Shown here piece after piece: positions 50,301-58,018 of a stretch of DNA of 64,000 nucleotides. The position numbers were made by a program, and so were the translations under genes. Under the pieces are notes generated by a model. That model saw only the letters and a program-made list of their open reading frames with translations. It searched no databases and had not been told where the DNA came from. The stretch spans positions 28,237 to 92,236 of the forward strand of contig NZ_JAKIRP010000027.1 in the NCBI RefSeq assembly GCF_021646545.1. The letters are read 5' to 3'. Source of the DNA: Chitinophaga filiformis (GTDB lineage: Bacteria > Bacteroidota > Bacteroidia > Chitinophagales > Chitinophagaceae). Position 1 is the first letter of the stretch. Every line of letters begins with the position of its first letter.

Positions 50301-51620
50301 ATCGGCACTACTGCTTCGCTGGGTAAACCATTGGGGCTGGACGTGCAGATAGATGATGATGATAACAACGGTACACGTGATGCACAGATGGCATCATTTG
50401 CAACGAATACGACCGCATTTTCAAATCCGTCTGTATTTGGTACTGTTTATCTGACTACTTGCAGTGGTACGCCTAATCAGCCTCCTGTAGCGAATGCAGG
50501 TGCAGATGTTACGCTGGCAGCTAATACGACAACTGTGAGCCTGCAGGGTACGGGGTCTGATCCGGAAGGGAATGCGGTTACTTACAGCTGGACGAAAGTG
50601 AGTGGTCCGGCGGCAACAATCAGCAACAGTGCAATTGCTAATCCGGTAATTTCAGGGCTGACCAATGGCAGCACCTATGTATTCCAGCTCACAGTGAGCG
50701 ATGGCAGTCTGACGGCCAGCGACCAGGTGCAGGTGACGGTGGGTACGGTGGTCGATCCTAATCAGCCAGGAACCATACAGGCGCGCCCCGCTGCGGGTAC
50801 GATTACGGTGAATGGCAGTCTGAGTGAAAGTAGCTGGAACTTATCGCAAACCATCAGTAAAGTGACGACAGGATCTCCAAACAACACTGCTACCTTTGGT
50901 GTGCTCTGGGATGCCAATAATCTCTACATTGGCGTGCGGGTGCTGGATGGAGCATTACATGCAGACTCGCCCGATCCGTGGGAAAATGATGCAGTAGAAA
51001 TATTCATTGATGCGAATAATAACAAGCTGACGGTATTTGATGGACGTGACAATCAGTTTATCAAGGCATACAATAACAGTTCGCTGTTTACAAAAGCAGC
51101 TATTACAGGTGTACAGCATGCGTATGCAGCTATTACTGGCGGCTATAGTGTGGAGATCAGCATTCCATGGTCGCAGTTGGGCATTACGCCATCTGCAGGT
51201 GTATCGTTTGGTTTTGATGTTGGCTATGATGATGATGACAATGGCGGCACACGTGATGGTCAGGCCGTATGGTTTGGCAATCTGTTCAACTATGAGAATA
51301 CATCAGCTTATGGTACTGTCATACTGGCCAATGCAGCGGCTGCGACTACCGCAGTTACGCATGGTGCAGTTGTGACGGAGAAAGCACCTGAGATCCGTAT
51401 ACTGCCTAATCCGGCACCAGACGGACAGGCTAAGATTATGATCTCCAATCATAGTGGAAAAGGATACGTGTTTGTGTATGACCTGAATGGCAATCAGGTA
51501 TATACAGCGAAAGCACAGGCAGAAGTGCGGCTGAATCTTCCGCAGTTACCAAAAGGAGTGTATGTAGTGAAGTATGTATCGGGCGATAAAGTGATCACGA
51601 AGAAATTGCTGATACAGTAA
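47370..51620 (+). CDS. Secreted multi-domain glycosidase, GH87-like parallel beta-helix, with T9SS tail
   Basis: 1416 residues with an extended signal peptide (hydrophobic LILFMLLLTPCMASFAQ, about 37-53). Order: CBM6/35-like domain (60-220), right-handed beta-helix (about 230-650; YGAVANDQTDDFAAFNACIA), Big_2 Ig-like (660-735), Calx-beta (740-835), CBM9-like (about 855-1010), PKD-like (1015-1105), a second CBM9-like (1115-1315), and a type IX sorting domain (ILPNPAPDGQAKIMI ... GVYVVKYVSGDKVITKKLLI). The NNYADGVNFCQGTSNSVVEQ and NNGDDGLAVWP stretch resembles the catalytic region of GH87 alpha-1,3-glucanases (Asp residues of ADG and GDD). Another beta-helix lyase or glycosidase family remains possible. 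Confidence 0.8.
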   Translation: MRKPVSFPSKARYRASITQAGPARSQYLRKVPGWYQLILFMLLLTPCMASFAQSDGLPRGAYQLPYTRYESENATLDGGAALQQSPQFIQTDIASEASDQKYVSLGSNNASVEWTLTQAAQGVTLRFTLPDDNTGAGRSGSLGLYVNGTKVRNIALSSYWAYQYFPAADPVQTPGGKTFMRFDEVHFRLDNPLNAGDKLSIRKDNGDAITYGVDFIELEPVPGALPQPANYLSVTDYGAVANDQTDDFAAFNACIAAASAQGKHVYIPAGRFMLSDKLALNVSNMKIQGAGIWYTEVYFSTDRQFYGGFMGRASNVEISHFTLSTINNDRLKYDEPNPRLPGEMYKTYKGFMGTYGTGSRIHDIWVEHFECGFWIAGYDPPYPIDITRDLVISKCRIRNNYADGVNFCQGTSNSVVEQCSVRNNGDDGLAVWPANVAGNNETCRNNIFRYNTIENNWRAGSVALFGGTGHEIHHNYIKDGVGGSAIRFTNDFPGFTFEYPGDVIKVYENTMTGCGTSYDLWNQKRGSIEFYAGGSGIFNMQFDNNTILRSQRDGIQIYGNNLHHLVFNNTTIDGTGLDPVVRDVPADVYGGFGLYVQAGSQTATFNNLTVTNAESGAYINKNNSFQLIIQNINIPVSGVTIKPANDTTLTEGQTLQLTADIIPVDATNKNVTWSSSNPSVASVDATGKVTALGFGTANITVTTASGNFTATRKVSILPGVNVLATIANASENGTAGRFTVSTSSLSQSINVKYTVAGTASAGDYTASPALSGTITLTPAQPSAVINITPVNDAAFEGPETVRLTLQKDASYNLGGDTVAVITIADNDNPPCISPVIAQVSGTPPVIDATIDGAWAIAPVRNISNVVLGSLPSDYAGKWRALYDNTNLYLLVEVNDATRISDSGGSWWEDDVVEIFIDGDNSKGTTYDGANDFQLGFRWNDNTVHPGGNSVTRTTGINFRQYATATGYNLEVAIPWTTIGTTASLGKPLGLDVQIDDDDNNGTRDAQMASFATNTTAFSNPSVFGTVYLTTCSGTPNQPPVANAGADVTLAANTTTVSLQGTGSDPEGNAVTYSWTKVSGPAATISNSAIANPVISGLTNGSTYVFQLTVSDGSLTASDQVQVTVGTVVDPNQPGTIQARPAAGTITVNGSLSESSWNLSQTISKVTTGSPNNTATFGVLWDANNLYIGVRVLDGALHADSPDPWENDAVEIFIDANNNKLTVFDGRDNQFIKAYNNSSLFTKAAITGVQHAYAAITGGYSVEISIPWSQLGITPSAGVSFGFDVGYDDDDNGGTRDGQAVWFGNLFNYENTSAYGTVILANAAAATTAVTHGAVVTEKAPEIRILPNPAPDGQAKIMISNHSGKGYVFVYDLNGNQVYTAKAQAEVRLNLPQLPKGVYVVKYVSGDKVITKKLLIQ

Positions 51621-51640
51621 GATCGTCATTGCTAAAAAAA

Positions 51641-51674
51641 GGAACGCCTGCTTCGTGAACGGAGCGGGCGTTTC
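51641..51674 (+). terminator. Terminator of the GH87-like gene
   Basis: GGAACGCCTGCT pairs with AGCGGGCGTTTC with two imperfect pairs around a 10-base loop, 20 bases after the stop. The T run is short. Confidence 0.6.
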
Positions 51675-51788
51675 TGTGTATGTATCGATATATATGCTGA
51701 AGGTGCCTGGCCTTTTGCCATAGCACCTGTTAGCGGGAAGTGTAAACAATAGAGAAGACCGGTATAGGGATAAAAGACAGACTCATGT

Positions 51789-52181
51789 TTACCCTTCTAT
51801 TTTGGGAACAGATGCCAGCAGCAGTGATTTCGCCTTTGCCTTTCTTCTTCCGCGGAAGAACAGGTAGAGATTAAAGAACAGCATGATGCCGAGGTAGACG
51901 CAGAAGCCACCGATTTTTGCACTCAGCACTTCCAGCATGTCACGCTGGTCCACGATAGCAGCCGATATTTCCATTACCCAGAAAGCGAATCCCAGGTTGA
52001 GCAGGTAGAAACCTGTCTCAAACAGCTTGTTTGTAGCAGTAGCGATATCGGTTTTTCCATGGAATATATCCAGCATAAACACCTTACTATTTTTAAAAAG
52101 TGTATGCGCCACATACCATGTCAGGATGATCACTATGGGCAGATAGATCAGGTAAGCGATGAAGTTTAATTGCGATTGCAT
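51789..52181 (-). CDS. Small integral membrane protein (paralogue pair, second)
   Basis: A 130-residue protein with three or four transmembrane helices (IAYLIYLPIVIILTWYVAHTL, FYLLNLGFAFWVM, GGFCVYLGIMLFFNLYLFF) and a basic C-terminal tail (RGRRKAKAKSLL). Motifs TLFKNSKVFMLDIF and NKLFETGFYLLNLGFA recur in the preceding gene as IFYRNGRIFILDLL and NRILLVGYYLVNLGYA. The genes are therefore paralogues, 11 bases apart. No known family. Confidence 0.8.
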   Translation of the reverse strand: MQSQLNFIAYLIYLPIVIILTWYVAHTLFKNSKVFMLDIFHGKTDIATATNKLFETGFYLLNLGFAFWVMEISAAIVDQRDMLEVLSAKIGGFCVYLGIMLFFNLYLFFRGRRKAKAKSLLLASVPKIEG

Positions 52182-52192
52182 ACAACAGTGTT

Positions 52193-52546
52193 TTATGGGT
52201 GAAGAATTGATTTATTACGTTTACTCATAAGATAGATGACCAGCATATTGCAATAATGCATGATGGCGAGTGTGAGCACGATCTTGCCGGTCATGACGGT
52301 TATGGATACCAGAAGTTCTGTCCAGCTAAGGATCGTCTCCCAGGTACTGATCATCAAGGTCGCATACCCCAGATTCACCAGGTAATAACCGACGAGTAAT
52401 ATGCGGTTAATGGCATCGGTAAGGGCGACGTCGTTCTTCAGCAGATCCAGGATAAAAATTCGTCCGTTACGGTAAAAAATAAAGCCCACGCGCACAGTTA
52501 TCAGGTAGGTGATGAAGAGATAAATGATGTAAGCGAGTGTGTTCAT
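52193..52546 (-). CDS. Small integral membrane protein (paralogue pair, first)
   Basis: A 117-residue protein with about four helices (LAYIIYLFITYLITVRVGFIF, YYLVNLGYATLMIS, IVLTLAIMHYCNMLVIYL) and a basic tail (SKRNKS). Paralogue of the following gene. It is divergent from a LysR-type gene. Its own promoter is a perfect TTTG-N20-TACGTTTG, overlapped by an inverted repeat that LysR could bind. Role unknown. Confidence 0.8.
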   Translation of the reverse strand: MNTLAYIIYLFITYLITVRVGFIFYRNGRIFILDLLKNDVALTDAINRILLVGYYLVNLGYATLMISTWETILSWTELLVSITVMTGKIVLTLAIMHYCNMLVIYLMSKRNKSILHP

Positions 52547-52591
52547 ACCGGGTACATTTTAGGTGACTGGCAGACGATTGCTTTTGTGATA

Positions 52592-52637
52592 CAAACGTAG
52601 GTATTAATATTCGAACTTTCAAAATATTCTGAAAGTT
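52592..52637 (-). promoter_or_regulatory. Promoter of the paired membrane genes with an overlapping dyad
   Basis: On the minus strand, TTTG (52623-52620), 20 bases, TACGTTTG (52599-52592). The dyad AACTTTCA-N8-TGAAAGTT (52614-52637) overlaps the -33 element and is a plausible LysR or repressor site. Confidence 0.75.
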
Positions 52638-52751
52638 TCAGTTTTAATAAAAGCACAAGTAATTGATATTCCGGTAAATATTTTTTTTGCGGGATGCTGC
52701 CTGTTGGAGCAGTTAGCTATTTTAAATACCTTGGCCGTAAATACAACGGTT

Positions 52752-53648
52752 ATGTTATCGACCCGACATCTGGTATTTATGGAGGTAGCCCGGGAGAAAA
52801 GTTTTTCCAGGGCCAGCGAGGTATTATTCATTTCACAGCCGGCGGTGAGCGGGCATATCAAAAGTCTGGAGGAGCAATATCAGACGAAGCTGTTCGAGCG
52901 GAAGGGCTTACATATAGAGTTGACGGAGGCGGGCCAACTATTATACAAAAGGCTGCTGACAGTGAAGATGATACAGCAGGAAACGGAATTTGATATATCT
53001 GTCATGAAAGACAAGCTGCAGGCAAGCGGGGTACTTAACCTCGGCGCCAGTACGACCGCGGCTTTGTATATACTTCCCCGGGTGATGTCTGCCTTCAACC
53101 AGGAATATCCGCGGGTGGAGATTTCACTGTTGAACAGGAACAGTGAGATTGTACTGGATGCATTGATAAACAAAGAGATCAACATCGGCGTGACGGAGGA
53201 AAAAGGCAAACTGAGCAATGTGACCTATTTGCCATTTCTGAAGGATCAGATCGTAGCCGTTTGCAGCCACAACAATCCGCTGGTAAAAAAGAAAGAATAC
53301 CCTCTCAAGGAGATCCTGAACATGCCTCTCGCTATACGTGAGCGCGGCAGCGGTACGCTTGAGGCCATTAAGCAGGGACTGAAGAAAAGCAAGATCGATC
53401 TGGACGATTTAAAAATCAATGCAAGACTGGGGGGAACTGAGGCGCTGAAGAATTTTCTGGTAGAATCCGGTTGTGTGGGATTCCTCTCCACACGATCAAT
53501 TGTAAAAGAACTTCAACTCGGAGAATTGGCCGTTCTCAACTTTGAAGGATTGCGTATTGAGCGTAGTTTTTACTTCATACAACGAAAGGGGGAAACGAGT
53601 GAACTGAGTAAGCGATTTATCAGATTAGCGAAATCTATCTATAACTAA
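52752..53648 (+). CDS. LysR-family transcriptional regulator
   Basis: A 298-residue protein from the ATG at 52752 (MLSTRHLVFMEVAREKSFSR); a TTG 48 bases upstream is in frame but gives an atypical N terminus. The winged helix-turn-helix covers residues 1-60 (ASEVLFISQPAVSGHIKSLE), followed by a LysR substrate domain to the end (LGASTTAALYILPRVMSAFN, then EINIGVTEEKGKL). It is divergent from the paired small membrane genes, which are its most likely target. Ligand unknown. Close in type to CysB/CbbR-like Bacteroidota regulators. Confidence 0.93.
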   Translation: MLSTRHLVFMEVAREKSFSRASEVLFISQPAVSGHIKSLEEQYQTKLFERKGLHIELTEAGQLLYKRLLTVKMIQQETEFDISVMKDKLQASGVLNLGASTTAALYILPRVMSAFNQEYPRVEISLLNRNSEIVLDALINKEINIGVTEEKGKLSNVTYLPFLKDQIVAVCSHNNPLVKKKEYPLKEILNMPLAIRERGSGTLEAIKQGLKKSKIDLDDLKINARLGGTEALKNFLVESGCVGFLSTRSIVKELQLGELAVLNFEGLRIERSFYFIQRKGETSELSKRFIRLAKSIYN

Positions 53649-53725
53649 ATCTTATGGATCATAAGATTTCTATATAGCTTTCATTATAGCCTAAGGCATA
53701 CATTTGTCTTTCAAATGAGTGCATT

Positions 53726-53998
53726 ATGAACATCCTTTTTTATTACGAAGAATTGTATAATACGACTACTGAAAGATTGAAAGAACTTGCCGGTATCTCT
53801 ATACAACACAAGAATAACCTGCTGAAACAGATGAAGGAACACACGCCTTCTTTCCTGACTACCAGTACTGCTGATATTGATCTGCTGGCGAAGAAAGTAG
53901 TCGCTTCACTGGGTGCGGTTTTATGTCCCGAAGCTGCTGCTGAATATGCTGGTTTCAGTAAATTAACTGAACTGGATATGGCTGAAGAAGCCGAATAA
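53726..53998 (+). CDS. Hypothetical protein, 90 residues
   Basis: A small acidic-ended soluble protein (MNILFYYEELYNTTTERLKE; end ELDMAEEAE) with mostly helical character. No signal peptide and no recognised domain. TACATTTG at 53699-53706 matches the -7 consensus and lies 20 bases before the start, supporting a real gene. It converges with the next minus-strand gene, with the stops two bases apart. Confidence 0.6.
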   Translation: MNILFYYEELYNTTTERLKELAGISIQHKNNLLKQMKEHTPSFLTTSTADIDLLAKKVVASLGAVLCPEAAAEYAGFSKLTELDMAEEAE

Positions 53999-53999
53999 G

Positions 54000-54470
54000 C
54001 TACAGCCGCTCCAGCTGTCGTTTATAGTCATACTGTAGGTCCTCGTGCTGTAGTGAAATAGACTTCTCGATCTTTTTCACCTGCTGTATATAAAGTTTGG
54101 TCAGAGCAACGCTCTCCCCTACTTTTATGCCTGCTTTTTTTATTTTCGTACAGTAATAAAGTAGTAATTCTACCTCGGCTTGCTTAGAGCCGGTGTATTT
54201 GATATGCTTATTCGTAGCGCGTAATATTTTCCGCAGATGCTTCTTAACGAAATAGATGTTTTGCCGGGGAGACTCGGCAAAAGCAGTATCCATTTCTTCT
54301 TTTACTGCTTCAATATAGGCCTGCAGATCGTGTGACTCGAACAGCAGGTAGTTGAGCAGTTCCTTGTTCTCTTTCTTAAACTTGGCCAGACGCAGGCATA
54401 ATTCCACCAGCTGTGCTGGTGGGACTTCCTGTAATTCTTTCTTTAACTCAGCTATAGAGGCAGCTTTCAT
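54000..54470 (-). CDS. Hypothetical helical protein, 156 residues
   Basis: From the ATG at 54470 (MKAASIAELKKELQEVPPAQ), chosen because an earlier in-frame ATG at 54521 would overlap the upstream SRPBCC gene. The protein is almost entirely helical and lysine-rich (ELCLRLAKFKKENKELLNYL, FVKKHLRKILRATNKHIKYT). No known family recognised. It begins two bases after the SRPBCC stop, so they form a two-gene unit. Confidence 0.75.
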   Translation of the reverse strand: MKAASIAELKKELQEVPPAQLVELCLRLAKFKKENKELLNYLLFESHDLQAYIEAVKEEMDTAFAESPRQNIYFVKKHLRKILRATNKHIKYTGSKQAEVELLLYYCTKIKKAGIKVGESVALTKLYIQQVKKIEKSISLQHEDLQYDYKRQLERL

Positions 54471-54472
54471 GG

Positions 54473-54853
54473 CTATTCGGTGTAGAAGTCGATTAAAGCG
54501 CCAAAGTAGGAATTGCCCCATCCTTCTACGATGTCGTCGTAGGCTTCGTCGGGGATGTTGGTATGTCTTAGCTCTACGTCTGTTCCCTTCTTATTCGGAT
54601 GCAGGATGATGGTGACAATAGAAGGCTCTTCCTGTTCCCCAAAGTACCATTCCTGGACGATCTTTTTGTCTTCTTCGAATTCGAGGTTCATGCCCACGAT
54701 ACTTTCATCCCATAGGGCGAACTCAGTGCCGGGCTCAGTGGACATCTCGGCCGGCTCGCCGGTCCAGAGCTGGATGGTGGTTGGATTGGTGAGTGCTTTA
54801 TATAAGTCTTCCGGTGGCGCCGGGACGATGAAGTGTTTTTTGTAATCTTTCAT
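54473..54853 (-). CDS. SRPBCC (AHSA1-like) domain protein
   Basis: A 126-residue protein with START KKHFIVPAPPEDLYKALTNP, WTGEPAEMSTEPGTEFALWD and a C-terminal GWGNSYFGALIDFYTE helix, typical of Aha1-like SRPBCC proteins. Ligand unknown. TAGCTTTG on the minus strand at 54877-54870 is a good -7 box, 16 bases upstream of the start codon. Unrelated in detail to the SRPBCC protein at 23 kb. Confidence 0.85.
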   Translation of the reverse strand: MKDYKKHFIVPAPPEDLYKALTNPTTIQLWTGEPAEMSTEPGTEFALWDESIVGMNLEFEEDKKIVQEWYFGEQEEPSIVTIILHPNKKGTDVELRHTNIPDEAYDDIVEGWGNSYFGALIDFYTE

Positions 54854-54891
54854 GTGGCTGTTTAGGGGGCAAAGCTAAATAATTAACTGCA

Positions 54892-55257
54892 CTATTCTAG
54901 TGTTTCATCTTCTATCAGCTCAAAAGACACTCCCTCCGGAAAGCAATGCGAATATTGCTTTTCTATCGTTCCAATATAAGACGATGTCATTTTTATTCCT
55001 TCCTCATCCATTTTCAATATCTCCTCCAGGGCAGCCCTAATTGTACTTTTTGTTAGCTCCCTTACAATCACCATATCAGTTGCGAGAAAATAAGGCAGGT
55101 CATTCTGTTCCATCAATCCTTGAATATTAGCAATAGTAAATAAAGTCGCGACATAGACGCTTCCATCAGCCAGGATTAAATTAGCATCAATGTTATCATC
55201 TAATGGATCTTTGATGCAGTCAAGTTTTACGGGAAAATTGATTTTGAACGCTTGCAT
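54892..55257 (-). CDS. Hypothetical protein, 121 residues (possible immunity-type)
   Basis: A soluble alpha/beta protein (FKINFPVKLDCIKDPLDDNI, DANLILADGSVYVATLFTIA, IRAALEEILKMDEEG). No signal peptide and no recognised domain. It is the first of a run of small AT-rich minus-strand genes. The size, acidity and setting recall immunity proteins of polymorphic toxins, but that is inference from context. Confidence 0.65.
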   Translation of the reverse strand: MQAFKINFPVKLDCIKDPLDDNIDANLILADGSVYVATLFTIANIQGLMEQNDLPYFLATDMVIVRELTKSTIRAALEEILKMDEEGIKMTSSYIGTIEKQYSHCFPEGVSFELIEDETLE

Positions 55258-55577
55258 GGTTAGTATGATAGATATAGGATAATTTCTTTACTTCTCTTCC
55301 AATGTAGGATTTACTTATTAAAACCAGTTACACCGATAAGCTCGGCTAGAAATCAAGAATTCTATGGTCACTTACCACTTCCAAATTATTTCGAAACACA
55401 AACCCATCTTCACTTAGATCGTAGTACGGATCGTACGTATTCATATTGAGAATCTAAAAAGCTATGGGCATAAAATAAAATCTATACTCATTTTTGTATT
55501 GAATACATCCCACCAAAATACCCTTGTTCTAATTTTTCTTCTATAGTCATTTATCAAATTAATTCTATATGCAACTA
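55258..55577. other. AT-rich gap with a possible gene remnant
   Basis: A 320-base gap. On the minus strand, 55444-55346 encodes 32 residues (MNTYDPYYDLSEDGFVFRNN...). A +1 frame then continues FLAELIGVTGFNK to a stop, which may be a decayed small gene. Otherwise no feature seen. Confidence 0.4.
55311..55444 (-). pseudogene. Possible frameshifted remnant of a small gene
   Basis: The frame from the ATG at 55444 stops after 32 residues. Shifting one base near the stop extends it by about a dozen protein-like residues. No homologue recognised; could be chance. Confidence 0.2.
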
Positions 55578-55946
55578 TTACTCATTGCTAGCCTCACCAT
55601 ATAAAATCAAAAATCCGTCTCTGACTATTACATTCTTTATATTATTAATAGTCCAGCATGAAGAGTTCACCTTATTTTCTTCAACGTATCCATTCTTTTT
55701 AAAGAAGAGAAGTAGATTCCATATCAGTCCTAAGGAAGTCCTCTTTTCGTCCTTTTCCAATATATTTCTGGCCAGCATATCATTATCAATGCCAACTTCG
55801 GCATATCGTTCTATTAAGCTCAATACTTCTTCTTCATCCAGTGAGACTGTCAGGCTATATGTATGCCCAGTGAAAGATTCGATTCGGTAATGATACCATA
55901 CAGCATCTAAAGGCAATTTTTCGTTCTCAACCGTTAATTCTATCAT
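55578..55946 (-). CDS. Hypothetical protein, 122 residues (possible immunity-type)
   Basis: A soluble protein with the pattern WYHYRIESFTGHTYSLTVSL (residues about 18-37), EEEVLSLIERYAEVGIDNDM, a predicted helical centre and strand-rich end (GFLILYGEASNE). No known domain recognised. Low-GC coding sequence like its neighbours. Context again fits an immunity-gene array. Confidence 0.65.
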   Translation of the reverse strand: MIELTVENEKLPLDAVWYHYRIESFTGHTYSLTVSLDEEEVLSLIERYAEVGIDNDMLARNILEKDEKRTSLGLIWNLLLFFKKNGYVEENKVNSSCWTINNIKNVIVRDGFLILYGEASNE

Positions 55947-56008
55947 ACGCTATTTTCACTTATATATTTACTTTCCATTCTTAAGGCATGTACCAAATAT
56001 TCCGTCAT

Positions 56009-56392
56009 TTACTTACAATTCCCGCTGCCTTCTAGTAATTTCGCATTTTTGCCAATTAATTCCTCCATATTTTGCGGGCCATACTTTTTTAAGGTAGAAA
56101 TTACCTTTCCATTTTTTATCCAATAAGTTTCTCCCCATCCATTTGATTGCAAACCCTGCTCATCAAAAAACTGTAGCGCTTCTTTTTCATCAATATCATA
56201 AACTAGCAACAGTATATCCTGATAGTTGACCAGGGAATCCATTAAACTTTTCAACTGTGTAATCGTAGGACTCCAACTGCAGTAAAGAAAAATAATTGCC
56301 CGTTCTGTTTTATTGATATCAATTGCGAAATCGTTTAGCTTAACCTTGGTGTGCCTGCTCAGGTTCTGCTTTAGCATGCTACATGTATTCAT
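56009..56392 (-). CDS. Thioredoxin-like fold protein with CxxS site
   Basis: A 127-residue protein. The central strand and active-site helix AIIFLYCSWSPTITQLKSLM look like a thioredoxin strand followed by the W-C-x-x-C site, but the second Cys is Ser (Cys38-Ser41). Later DILLLVYDIDEKE and TYWIKNGKVISTLKKYGPQN fit the rest of a thioredoxin-like fold, although the cis-Pro is not obvious. There is no signal peptide. It begins 22 bases after the upstream lipoprotein gene. A monothiol or purely structural role is possible. Confidence 0.6.
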   Translation of the reverse strand: MNTCSMLKQNLSRHTKVKLNDFAIDINKTERAIIFLYCSWSPTITQLKSLMDSLVNYQDILLLVYDIDEKEALQFFDEQGLQSNGWGETYWIKNGKVISTLKKYGPQNMEELIGKNAKLLEGSGNCK

Positions 56393-56414
56393 TTACCTGC
56401 TTTTTTATACGACG

Positions 56415-57158
56415 TTATGGTTCCCTTGTCTTTAAGGAATCTCTTAACTTTTTTTCCAGAATCTCCTCACACGTCAAATGCAGCTTAAACACCGGCTCCA
56501 GCTCCTCCATTTCTATTCTATACTTATCTAAGTATATACTTCCGTAAACATGCTTGAGAGTATCTGGAAAATTTTTTGCTTTCCAATCGCCATAATTCTC
56601 TACAATCGTATAATACAGGCACTTTTTATCATACCTAAAGGTTATCTCCAGCGCCAAAGCATAAAACCGCACATGCTGTCTAAAGGAAGCTAATTTAGCA
56701 ATTACTTTCTCGTTTATATTATCGCACACAATGTTAGATCTATGTACGAATTCAACATTAATTACCGAGTCATTTAACGGCGTTTCGACAAAAAAGAGCC
56801 TAAACTGTTCATGGTACTTTCCAAAAACAAACGTGCGAACTGTATCCGAAATCTTTCCTAAGATTCGTAACGTACTGTCGCTAGACAAATGATCATCTTC
56901 CGGATGATTTTGAAAGAGAAAGATTCCATCTTTTCTGTAGATTATTGTATCGGAAAGAAGACGCTTAAGACTATCTTTGAAATCAACCTTTACAATATTT
57001 CCTTGCGAGTAGGTTACGTCTACCTTCAATGAAGAGTCAATGGTTGCAATAGGTTCAATGCGATAAAAATTAAATCCATTAAACGATCTCGTTCCTTCAA
57101 AGGGTTGGCATGCTGTGAGAAAAGAGATTGTAATAAGGAGAATAAAATTGACTTTCAT
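56415..57158 (-). CDS. Hypothetical lipoprotein, 247 residues
   Basis: A lipoprotein signal (MKVNFILLITISFLTAC, lipobox LTAC) precedes a strand-rich domain (YRIEPIATIDSSLKVDVTYS, KVDFKDSLKRLLSD) with many basic and acidic residues. I know no family for it. It lies 22 bases upstream of the thioredoxin-like gene, which is its only close partner in the array. Low GC, consistent with the surrounding acquired-looking stretch. Confidence 0.65.
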   Translation of the reverse strand: MKVNFILLITISFLTACQPFEGTRSFNGFNFYRIEPIATIDSSLKVDVTYSQGNIVKVDFKDSLKRLLSDTIIYRKDGIFLFQNHPEDDHLSSDSTLRILGKISDTVRTFVFGKYHEQFRLFFVETPLNDSVINVEFVHRSNIVCDNINEKVIAKLASFRQHVRFYALALEITFRYDKKCLYYTIVENYGDWKAKNFPDTLKHVYGSIYLDKYRIEMEELEPVFKLHLTCEEILEKKLRDSLKTREP

Positions 57159-57219
57159 GTAATCTAAAATTTGGCCATCTTCATTAATAGTCTAGATATA
57201 AGGGTTGTTCAATATCGTA

Positions 57220-57546
57220 TCATGCATCATCCCTGGCATACGATAATAAGATGCTTGCTATTTCCGCATCAGTTATTGCCTGGTTTTCACTACTTTTCGA
57301 TTCTTCAATGGTATCTAAAAAATAAAAGAAGTCAAACAGGTTAATATATTTAGTTCCGTTAAAGACACATTCAACCTTACCAAATGTCTTTTCAGTCTCA
57401 AAGAAAGCGATCTCATTATTTACATCGAACTGACCTTCCATATACACTTCAATTACCTCCGATTTCAATTCTAATGATTGAGAACGGCAAAATTCCTTAT
57501 AGGAACCGCCATTCGTAAAATAGTGAACTAAGTCTACAAGTTTCAT
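57220..57546 (-). CDS. Hypothetical protein, 108 residues
   Basis: From the ATG at 57546 (MKLVDLVHYFTNGGSYKEFC); an in-frame ATG at 57600 would extend it into the upstream gene by eight bases. The protein has a helical start, strands in the middle (SEVIEVYMEGQFDVNNEIAF, GKVECVFNGTKYINLFDFFY) and a helical end. No recognised domain. Could be an immunity-type protein. Confidence 0.6.
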   Translation of the reverse strand: MKLVDLVHYFTNGGSYKEFCRSQSLELKSEVIEVYMEGQFDVNNEIAFFETEKTFGKVECVFNGTKYINLFDFFYFLDTIEESKSSENQAITDAEIASILLSYARDDA

Positions 57547-57592
57547 AATATTGTTCTTATGCCCGGAAATCAAAACTATCTCCACAAATTCC

Positions 57593-57883
57593 TCATTCAA
57601 ATATATCGGACCAATGGACTCTGTTATGCTTTTTTTGAGGCCGCGGCTGGCGTCTTTGATACTCTTGCATTACACTGTCAGCATGACTTAATGGTCGGCT
57701 TAACCCCTTGGGATCTTCCTGCCATTCCGATGTTCCACCGATACTTCCGTCGCCTGAATTCGCGGTATTATTATCGTCACAAGCGAAAAAAAGCAAAAGC
57801 GCAACTAATGCAGTCAATGAATATATTCTTAATAAAGAAGACCCTTTTTTGTGATACCGCTTGTGCTTATCTGTCAGTACCAT
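57593..57883 (-). CDS. Small lipoprotein, 96 residues
   Basis: A basic N terminus then a helix and lipobox (LTALVALLLFFAC, Cys35). The mature part is short, Asn/Gly-rich and low in structure (DDNNTANSGDGSIGGTSEWQ), and ends with a basic stretch. It has the size of a lipoprotein tether or a toxin-associated leader. The next gene may start in its last codons. Function unknown. Confidence 0.55.
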   Translation of the reverse strand: MVLTDKHKRYHKKGSSLLRIYSLTALVALLLFFACDDNNTANSGDGSIGGTSEWQEDPKGLSRPLSHADSVMQEYQRRQPRPQKKHNRVHWSDIFE

Positions 57884-58018
57884 AATTCTGTTTTATACTA
57901 AATATTCTTTCTTTTCTCCAAATAATATTTTATAGCTAACTCCTGTGGACTCATAGCCAGTATGAAGACTAACACATGCAAGAGCCGGGACCTTCGGCAG
58001 CCTAATACATTTCAGAAT

